This document shows, in pieces, positions 1 to 5,864 of a stretch of DNA of 10,661 nucleotides. The notes under the pieces are model-generated. The model ran no database searches. It was not told the origin of the DNA and saw only the letters and a list, made by a program, of their open reading frames with translations. A program made the position numbers and the translations under genes. This DNA comes from Alphaproteobacteria bacterium (GTDB lineage Bacteria > Pseudomonadota > Alphaproteobacteria > Rickettsiales > UBA1997): NCBI GenBank assembly GCA_016869695.1, contig VGDN01000027.1, positions 1-10,661 of the forward strand, read 5' to 3'. The first letter of the stretch is position 1, and each line of letters starts with the position of its first letter.

Positions 1-274
1 GAGATTTTTCATAAGTGCCATAAGGCAAATCGACCACGACAAGAGATTTTTTTGCTGCCCGCATCACCGCTTTGCCGTGATTGATCATCATCTCCAGAGT
101 TACATCAACAGTGTCCGGAAGCCCGTAAATCGTCATGCCAAGCGAATCACCAACCAGAATCACGTCACAATATTCATCCAAAATTTTGGTAATCGGAAAG
201 CTGTAGGCAGTCAGACAAATAATCTTTTCTCGGCCTTTTTTTTGGAGGATTTGGAAAGGGGAGGTTTTGGTCAT
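1..274 (-). CDS. panB: 3-methyl-2-oxobutanoate hydroxymethyltransferase, N-terminal part (cut by window edge)
   Basis: Ketopantoate hydroxymethyltransferase transfers a hydroxymethyl group from methylenetetrahydrofolate to 2-oxoisovalerate, the first committed step of pantothenate and CoA synthesis in the cytosol. I translated 91 codons by hand from the ATG at 274; the rest of the gene lies left of the window. Seen in sequence: KIICLTAYSFPITK at residues 17-30, the signature VGDSLGM at 41-47 with the Mg-binding Asp43, and VVDLPYGTY at 80-88 with the second metal Asp82, all at the spacing usual in PanB. The start is supported because the family's conserved core begins only a few residues after it; no Shine-Dalgarno is visible. 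Codons 11-13 contain a run of eight A on the coding strand (236-243) but stay in frame. It follows the asmA-family gene on the same strand after 150 bases, so it may have its own promoter. Family assignment is confident. Confidence 0.93.
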   Translation of the reverse strand, partial: MTKTSPFQILQKKGREKIICLTAYSFPITKILDEYCDVILVGDSLGMTIYGLPDTVDVTLEMMINHGKAVMRAAKKSLVVVDLPYGTYEKS

Positions 275-424
275 TTTAGTTACAGCTTAACACATAAACA
301 TATTCTTTACACCAATCTTCCAACAGAGATTCTCGTAGCACAGTCAAGTTTCTTGAACTAAGCAAAGACTTAGTCAGACCTCGTTTGTTGAATGTTTTTT
401 TTGGTCTTGATTTTCTGCTCTTTT

Positions 425-3337
425 TCATTGCACCAACACCGACTTCTCCAAAATCGCTGCTGGCGCTGGTTTGGAAGGCGTCTTAGGTAGACCTAAATAT
501 TGGCGGACTTGGTCAATATTTGTGCTTTGTAAAATATTGCTGGTCTTGCCTTTGAAGTTGGTAGCAATGCTGATTGGAGTTTGCTTTTGCTGATCACCAG
601 TGAGGAAAATCACGTTAAAAGAAGTATCGAGAGCCATTTCCTCAGCACTAAATGTTCCAGACAAAATGCCATTCACCGCCGGTGCATTAACACTGATGCG
701 TAGCCTTCCATCATTCCCATTATTGATCTGAATCGTTCCTTCCGCCTTATTGAAAATAGTTTTTGCCTGCGGATTGAAGAGAATCTTTTCCGGATCTTGT
801 AGATCTTGCGCGTAACTTTGCGGCGCAAACATTTTCTTTATCAAATCGTTCAAGCCATACCCATCAACGCTCGGCACGCTAGCACTAAACTTAGCTTCAC
901 TTTTGAGACCCTTCGCAAACTCGCTTTTATTACTCGCAACCGCAGTAACACTTGCAGCAAAATTGGCGACACCAGCAAGATTCTTTACACCAAAAAGATC
1001 AGTAAATAACGGCCGCAAATCAACATCAGTAAGGGTGAGATTACCATTAATCACTTTGTTAATTCTCAAACCAAGCATCCCTTGATAGACAAAGCTCCCA
1101 TTAAAAAACTCCCCCGTAATTTTCGTCTTTTCAATATTACCATTCTTCATCCGACCAGCTAAATTACCGCTCGAAATCACCACTCCATTTATGCTTGAAT
1201 CAGCAATATTAACCGAAATATCCCCACTAAAATCCTCAAGCGAAGGTAGCGCAAAAAATTGGTCAAAAAACGTAACTTGTTTTGTCTTGCTTGGATCAGT
1301 TACATCAAAGACGTCTGCGGTCTCGTAATGAAATTTTTTGGCGTTAAATTTGAGATCAAATTGTGGGTCATGATTGCTAATATCTACATTAAGACTCGCT
1401 TGCAGATCGGTTTGTGGCGACTGCAGAGTTAAGTCATTAATTCCGAAATAACCTCGTCCAACCTTGAAGCTAAAGGATTGCGCTGCGAATTCTTCTTTTT
1501 TGTAAATCATCTTGTCGAAACTGACACCAAAATTCCCACTCGAGGAAATGTCATTTAGCCAAAATATTTTCCGTAAAAGTGAACCAGGAGAGAGATAAGT
1601 GTTTTGACCAGATATCAAAAAATAATCATCAATATTGAGATTCTTTATATGCAGCTTTCCCTTGCTGTCCATCGCCTTACCATCACTTATGATTTTTACC
1701 TCACCAGAAATTTCATTTTCACCACTACCCAAATTTAGATAAAAATTGCTTAGCTTCACACTGTTTGGTAGAAATAAAATATCGGAATAAATTGTGTAAT
1801 CCTTAAAGGCATCAAACCGCAAATTTTGTGACTCAATCTTGAACAGCTTTAGTAACTCCTGCAGACTCTTGCCCACTGCATCAAACTCGCCAATAAATTT
1901 TGGTGTAGCCGTGGTCTGATCAACCACTCCGGTAACTCGCCAGACACCACTTCCCGGCACCTTGAATATTAGTGGCATCACCATCATCTCACCCTCTTTT
2001 GAAATGGTTAAATAGAGGTTGGAGTCGGTAATTTCTCCTTCCAAATACCTGATTCTTTTAGCGCTGATTTCGGCTGTTAGATCAAAATTTTTTAATTTCT
2101 TAGCTGAATCGAGATTGATTCCATTTTCTGACTCATCTGCGGTTTCTTTCTCTTCGCTAACTTCTTGTGGAACCTCATTTGCCAAAGCACTACTCAACCA
2201 AATGCTGTCGAGATCAAGGTTATCTAGATCGAACAAGATATCAATTGCTGGAATTGGGTTAATCAAACTCAAATCCAACTGACCATTCCCACTCACCAAA
2301 TCAGAAGAAATGATTATGTTGTTAACTAAAGTTTCTTGCTCGCCGCTATCGACCTCAGCACTGATTTTGATTGGCTTGGCGTTATATTTTAGCTTCGCCG
2401 CAATCACGTCATTATTGTCGACATAACTTTTATAAAATGACTTCAGATCCATGATCTGCGCATTAACTTTACCAACGAAGCCGCTGGTAAGCAGGCCTTT
2501 ATTTTCTGAGATAAAATTTCCCTTTACGTGCAGCTCAAGAGCTGGCGAAACCAGGTCTAGCAAGGAATCCTGCTCTTTTGACTGTGAATTAAATTTTGCG
2601 ACAAGCTTGAACTTACTAGGAATATTTTCGCTGACAAAATTTCCCCCTGATTCAATTTTCTCCTTAGAAATTTCCGCATTAGCATTGATTGCAGAAAAAA
2701 TTCTTTGGTGAACCAACTTGTCGTAAAAAATAATTTTTGCGTTTTTGAGAACCACCTCCGGAAGCCTATCAGACTTGAATGCAGCATAGGTTGCGCCGGA
2801 AACGGGAAATAACTTCACACTAATTCCTGAAGCAGTAGCACTACCAGAATCAGCAGGATTTTTAGAGAGATCATTAACCATTTTTGTTAACTCATCGAAG
2901 CGCGGCGGTAGCTTTGGATCGTTGTAATAGCTTGAAAATACTGCATCACTGAAGGTGATGCGTTTAATCTCGGAATCTTTTGCAAAGTTCAAAAATGGAA
3001 AACGAACCTCTACTGATTTAGCGTAAAGATCATAAGCCTTTTCGGTAGATTGCGCTTGATAATTCTGCATCACCACATCTTCAGCGACCACTGCGGGATA
3101 AGGCAGAAGAGTGATTTTGACCTTACCATAAATCGTCAGTTTTGTTTGCAGTGACTGACTAACTTTTTGCACCAACTGAAATTTCAGCGCCGAATTATCC
3201 AAAAAAAATGGCACCGCGAAAGTGAGAACTATCAACAAAGAAATTACCATCACAGTAATCGGCAGAAGCAGACTGTACTCCTTGGCTTCATCGACCTTAG
3301 AATCTACCTGCGTTGTAACTTCTTCATTTTCCGCCAT
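425..3337 (-). CDS. AsmA-family inner-membrane-anchored envelope protein
   Basis: This is a 970-residue protein of the AsmA-like (bridge-like lipid transfer) group: an inner-membrane anchor followed by a long periplasmic beta-rich region. Family members are linked to phospholipid transport and outer-membrane homeostasis; the exact role here is inferred. A cytosolic tail of about 20 acidic residues precedes one transmembrane segment at about 22-46. The typical AsmA N-terminal pattern follows at about 70-92 (GKVKITLLPYPAVVAEDVVM). The middle is made of alternating beta-strand repeats with no enzyme motif. The AsmA-type C-terminal region is at about 770-940. The ATG lies inside the preceding rodZ-like gene (14-base overlap, different frame), which points to translational coupling in a murG-rodZ-asmA operon. 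The ORF has no alternative ATG near the membrane segment and no Shine-Dalgarno. Which AsmA subfamily (AsmA, TamB-like, YhdP-like) it belongs to is not decided. Confidence 0.82.
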   Translation of the reverse strand: MAENEEVTTQVDSKVDEAKEYSLLLPITVMVISLLIVLTFAVPFFLDNSALKFQLVQKVSQSLQTKLTIYGKVKITLLPYPAVVAEDVVMQNYQAQSTEKAYDLYAKSVEVRFPFLNFAKDSEIKRITFSDAVFSSYYNDPKLPPRFDELTKMVNDLSKNPADSGSATASGISVKLFPVSGATYAAFKSDRLPEVVLKNAKIIFYDKLVHQRIFSAINANAEISKEKIESGGNFVSENIPSKFKLVAKFNSQSKEQDSLLDLVSPALELHVKGNFISENKGLLTSGFVGKVNAQIMDLKSFYKSYVDNNDVIAAKLKYNAKPIKISAEVDSGEQETLVNNIIISSDLVSGNGQLDLSLINPIPAIDILFDLDNLDLDSIWLSSALANEVPQEVSEEKETADESENGINLDSAKKLKNFDLTAEISAKRIRYLEGEITDSNLYLTISKEGEMMVMPLIFKVPGSGVWRVTGVVDQTTATPKFIGEFDAVGKSLQELLKLFKIESQNLRFDAFKDYTIYSDILFLPNSVKLSNFYLNLGSGENEISGEVKIISDGKAMDSKGKLHIKNLNIDDYFLISGQNTYLSPGSLLRKIFWLNDISSSGNFGVSFDKMIYKKEEFAAQSFSFKVGRGYFGINDLTLQSPQTDLQASLNVDISNHDPQFDLKFNAKKFHYETADVFDVTDPSKTKQVTFFDQFFALPSLEDFSGDISVNIADSSINGVVISSGNLAGRMKNGNIEKTKITGEFFNGSFVYQGMLGLRINKVINGNLTLTDVDLRPLFTDLFGVKNLAGVANFAASVTAVASNKSEFAKGLKSEAKFSASVPSVDGYGLNDLIKKMFAPQSYAQDLQDPEKILFNPQAKTIFNKAEGTIQINNGNDGRLRISVNAPAVNGILSGTFSAEEMALDTSFNVIFLTGDQQKQTPISIATNFKGKTSNILQSTNIDQVRQYLGLPKTPSKPAPAAILEKSVLVQ

Positions 3338-3776
3338 TGATTTCGCTTAGTTGATAGATGATGTCTTTGGTTACGAGTAAATCGCTTTTGTCATCCAGAA
3401 AAATGTAGAGCGGTAGCAGCACTAGCAACAAAAAACTTGTGACGAGCAGTGAATTAACAACGAGGTTTTTATTTGGTGCGAGATGTTCTTCTTTATTAAG
3501 ATTCACAAGCCGATGTTTTTTCTGCTCAGTGTTCGATCGCAACTTCAACTCACTTAAACCTTTGTCGATAATCCCCTTCTCCACCCCAACAAAACGAGCA
3601 TAAGACCGTACCAACCCTGGCGCGTAAAGATGATTCGCCAATTTTTCGATCTCATCATTTTCGATCGCCAACAGCTCCTCCGGCTTTACTCGCAACTGCA
3701 TAGCAACATCGACAATCTCGAGCTTCGCCTCTTCACGCTTATTTCGTAAAATGTTTCCGAGTGAGGTCATGGTCAT
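3324..3776 (-). CDS. rodZ: Short RodZ-like protein: HTH domain plus one transmembrane helix
   Basis: RodZ is a bitopic membrane protein that links MreB filaments to the peptidoglycan elongation machinery. This protein has 150 residues. Residues 5-70 form the RodZ-type helix-turn-helix domain (LGNILRNKREEAKLEIVDVA, then the LYAPGLVRSYARFVGV pattern at 50-65). A charged linker runs from about 73 to 103, and one transmembrane helix from about 105 to 127. Only about 23 residues remain outside, so the periplasmic beta-domain of full-length RodZ (total usually 300 or more residues) is absent. The N-terminal part that contacts MreB in known RodZ proteins is present. The start codon overlaps the murG stop as ATGA, and the 3' end overlaps the asmA-family start by 14 bases. 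An AGGGG sequence 7 bases before the ATG supports the start; a second ATG is two codons later. A generic membrane-bound HTH protein is the alternative, but the RSYARFVG pattern and the murG context favour RodZ. Confidence 0.8.
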   Translation of the reverse strand: MTMTSLGNILRNKREEAKLEIVDVAMQLRVKPEELLAIENDEIEKLANHLYAPGLVRSYARFVGVEKGIIDKGLSELKLRSNTEQKKHRLVNLNKEEHLAPNKNLVVNSLLVTSFLLLVLLPLYIFLDDKSDLLVTKDIIYQLSEINGGK

Positions 3777-4930
3777 TTAAGCACCCCTGCCAAATTCTGC
3801 GTTGCATCAAGCACAGCCAGCTTTCCCGCATTATCAGAAAGTTTCTTCAGCTTCACCTCATTCTCGATTAGATCCTTTAGCAGCTCATTAATTTTACTAA
3901 TCGTGAAATCCGTTTCGCGTAGAACTATCGCGGCTCCGTGACTCTCTAAGTAATGCGCATTCTTTTCCTGATGATTGTCGGCAGCGGCGGCAAAAGGGAT
4001 CAAAATCATCGGCTTTTTTGCCGCACAAAACTCAGCAATCGAAGATGATCCAGACCTTGCAATCACTAGATGTACATCGCGTAACAAATCAGGCATATCT
4101 TCAAAAAATGAGTCAATAACAACGCTTATGTTGAATGATTTATATTGCTCAAAAGTCGTCGCAACCAGTTCTGCTCTGCATTGCTGGATCACCTGAATCC
4201 TCTCCTTTACTATTTCGCTCAGATTAAAAAACGCTTTTGGCAAGGTTTCGCTAAAAATCCTCGCCCCTCCCGAGCCACCAATCACAAGGATCTTGAAGAA
4301 GTTTTGCTTCGGCTCTTCCTGATAAAAGTCTGAGTTCAGCAGCACGTCATAACCCATACGATTGTTAGGTAGAGGCGTTTCTTCCTGATGCTTAGGAAGA
4401 TCATAAGATAGCTCGTGAAGCCTTGCTATTTCTGGGCGAATTGGATTCCCAGCAAAAGTGATTTTTGTTAAATCTTGCGAGGCAATTCCAGAAGTTTGTG
4501 GAAAGGAAGTGACGATTTTGTAAGCAAATCTGGCAAAGAGCCTATTCACTTTTCCCAAATGCGCATTCTGTTCGTGGAGGATTATTTTAGTGTGAGTGAC
4601 AAGCGCTGCAACCAACATTGGAAAGGTTGCATAGCCTCCAAAGGCAACCAAGAATCTTGGTCGAAATTTCAGTAAAAAATAAAGCGACTGACAAAATCCA
4701 AGACAAATTTTTAACAAGAAACCTGGCGTCTTCTTAAACTGTGAAGCCTTGATAATCCTGGACTGAAATAGATCCCCTTGGCGGCCTTCTTGTTTGCAAT
4801 AAATTCCGATTCTTTCGTCGCCAAAGAAAAAAACTTGGCGATTTTGACTAGATAAATAATCAGCCAAACAGCGAGCTGGAATAATGTGACCACCAGTTCC
4901 TCCGCTAACTATAAAAATACTTTCTGACAT
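3773..4930 (-). CDS. murG: UDP-N-acetylglucosamine--N-acetylmuramyl-(pentapeptide) pyrophosphoryl-undecaprenol N-acetylglucosamine transferase
   Basis: MurG adds GlcNAc to lipid I to make lipid II, on the cytosolic face of the inner membrane. The chosen ATG at 4930 gives 385 residues beginning MSESIFIVSGGTGGH. The reading frame stays open to an ATG at 4990, but those 20 extra residues are not MurG-like and would fill the divergent promoter region. Motifs seen (numbered from 4930): GGTGGH at 10-15, AFGGYAT at 96-102, HEQNAHLGKVNR at 119-130, GNPIR at 161-165, GGSGGA at 218-223 (usually GGSQGA), ARSGSSSIAE at 291-300, and the donor-binding region with DNHQEKNA at 318-325. It is about 30 residues longer than the usual 355; the excess is a hydrophilic insert at about 172-208 between the two Rossmann domains. 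The gene sits outside any mur/fts cluster, is divergent from argF and leads a murG-rodZ-asmA operon. No Shine-Dalgarno is visible at the chosen start. Confidence 0.93.
   Translation of the reverse strand: MSESIFIVSGGTGGHIIPARCLADYLSSQNRQVFFFGDERIGIYCKQEGRQGDLFQSRIIKASQFKKTPGFLLKICLGFCQSLYFLLKFRPRFLVAFGGYATFPMLVAALVTHTKIILHEQNAHLGKVNRLFARFAYKIVTSFPQTSGIASQDLTKITFAGNPIRPEIARLHELSYDLPKHQEETPLPNNRMGYDVLLNSDFYQEEPKQNFFKILVIGGSGGARIFSETLPKAFFNLSEIVKERIQVIQQCRAELVATTFEQYKSFNISVVIDSFFEDMPDLLRDVHLVIARSGSSSIAEFCAAKKPMILIPFAAAADNHQEKNAHYLESHGAAIVLRETDFTISKINELLKDLIENEVKLKKLSDNAGKLAVLDATQNLAGVLK
3784..3788 (-). promoter_or_regulatory. Shine-Dalgarno-like AGGGG before the rodZ-like gene
   Basis: On the minus strand AGGGG lies 7 bases upstream of the ATG at 3776, inside the last codons of murG. 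It is one of only two good ribosome-binding sites in the window and supports the ATGA-coupled start of the rodZ-like gene. Confidence 0.45.
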
Positions 4931-4940
4931 TTCTGATAAA

Positions 4941-4968
4941 TTGACAAAAGTAGCATGCGCCTTACGTT
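4941..4968 (+). promoter_or_regulatory. Candidate sigma-70-type promoter for argF
   Basis: The 73-base spacer between the divergent murG and argF genes holds a perfect TTGACA at 4941-4946, followed after 16 bases by TACGTT at 4963-4968, which keeps the key T, A and final T of a -10 box. Transcription would begin about 30 bases before the argF ATG. The -10 element is weak, so the call is tentative. I saw no equally good promoter facing murG. Confidence 0.45.
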
Positions 4969-5003
4969 CCCGTGCATTCCCGAATCTCACAACTAACTAA
5001 AAA

Positions 5004-5864
5004 ATGGTAAAGCATTTTATCGACCTCAACAAAATTCCCGCGAAAGATTTACGCAAAATCATCGAGCTGGCTAAGAAGTTAAAAAAACAAAAAAGCTCTC
5101 GCATCCTTTCTGGCAAACAGTTGGCGATGATTTTTGAAAAAAATTCCACACGTACTCGCGTCTCTTTTGAGGTAGCAATCAACCAACTCGGCGGCCATGC
5201 AATCGTGATGAATAGCAATGATATGCAACTTGGTAAGGGTGAGAGCGTTGCAGATACAGCGCAGGTTCTCTCCCGTTTTGTCGATGGCATCATGATCCGT
5301 AGTAACTCTCATAAAACAATTCTTGATCTCGCGCAAAACAGCTCTGTACCTGTGATTAACGCACTTTCTGACTATTCACATCCCTGCCAAATCCTGGCGA
5401 GCATCTTAACCATCGAAGAGCATCTTGGCAAAATTTCTGGCAAAAAACTGGCTTGGTTTGGCGATGTTAACAACGTGCTTGAATCTTACATCCACGCAGC
5501 TCCTGCCTTTGATTATGAGCTAGCAATCTCTACTCCATTTCAAAAATCTCTTTCGGCAAAAGATGCGGCAAAAGATGCGGATGTGTTGATCACCGACACT
5601 TGGTTTTCGATGGGAGATACTTCTTTGAGAGATGAAAAACTGCGTAAACAAAAAACTAAACAACTCATGCCATACCAGGTAAATCATGGCCTGATTAAGC
5701 TTGCTAAAAAACATGCCATCTTCACCCACTGCTTGCCGGCCTATCGTGGATTTGAGGTAACTGCTGAGGTAATCGACTCCAAAAAGTCAGTGGTGTTTGA
5801 TGAAGCGGAGAATCGCCTACACATTCAAAAAGCAATTTTGTGTTGGATTTGGGATAAGTGCTGA
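5004..5864 (+). CDS. argF: Ornithine carbamoyltransferase, shortened
   Basis: This enzyme forms citrulline from carbamoyl phosphate and ornithine, the sixth step of arginine synthesis, in the cytosol. Motifs in order: the carbamoyl-phosphate loop STRTR at 48-52, MIRS at 97-100, HPCQ at 126-129, GDVNNV at 153-158 (usually GDGNNV), the ornithine-closing loop DTWFSMG at 198-204, HCLPAYRG at 242-249 with the active-site Cys243, and the C-terminal DEAENRLHIQKAIL. At 286 residues it is about 20 shorter than typical members. The loss falls at about 177-190, where family members carry an extra stretch before the AD-V-TDTW segment; a 12-bp tandem repeat lies exactly there. Catalytic residues look intact, so activity is plausible. 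DTWFSMG and the HCLP motif favour ornithine over aspartate carbamoyltransferase. It is the only plus-strand gene here, has no Shine-Dalgarno, and its last 48 bases overlap the convergent gene antisense. Confidence 0.94.
   Translation: MVKHFIDLNKIPAKDLRKIIELAKKLKKQKSSRILSGKQLAMIFEKNSTRTRVSFEVAINQLGGHAIVMNSNDMQLGKGESVADTAQVLSRFVDGIMIRSNSHKTILDLAQNSSVPVINALSDYSHPCQILASILTIEEHLGKISGKKLAWFGDVNNVLESYIHAAPAFDYELAISTPFQKSLSAKDAAKDADVLITDTWFSMGDTSLRDEKLRKQKTKQLMPYQVNHGLIKLAKKHAIFTHCLPAYRGFEVTAEVIDSKKSVVFDEAENRLHIQKAILCWIWDKC
5554..5580 (+). repeat. 12-bp perfect tandem repeat inside argF
   Basis: The unit CGGCAAAAGATG occurs at 5554-5565 and 5566-5577, followed by a further CGG. It encodes the repetitive AKDAAKDAD stretch at the place where this ornithine carbamoyltransferase is shorter than its relatives, which suggests local slippage or patching of a deletion. 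Confidence 0.85.

Noticed and set aside
77..361. Plus-strand open frame of 94 codons
   Set aside because: It is antisense to clear panB coding sequence with PanB motifs, and its translation resembles nothing.
357..374. Inverted repeat ACTAAG-6-CTTAGT in the gap between the asmA-family gene and panB, as a terminator
   Set aside because: The stem is only six AT-rich pairs and no T-run follows directly on either strand; the nearest T-run (395-402, plus strand) is about 20 bases away.
4931..4990. Longer MurG N-terminus starting at 4990
   Set aside because: The 20 added residues do not resemble MurG, whose conserved GGTGGH normally lies about ten residues from the start, and they would cover the divergent promoter region.
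4997..5336. Minus-strand open frames opposite the start of argF
   Set aside because: They are shadows of the well-supported ornithine carbamoyltransferase and lack any recognisable motif.
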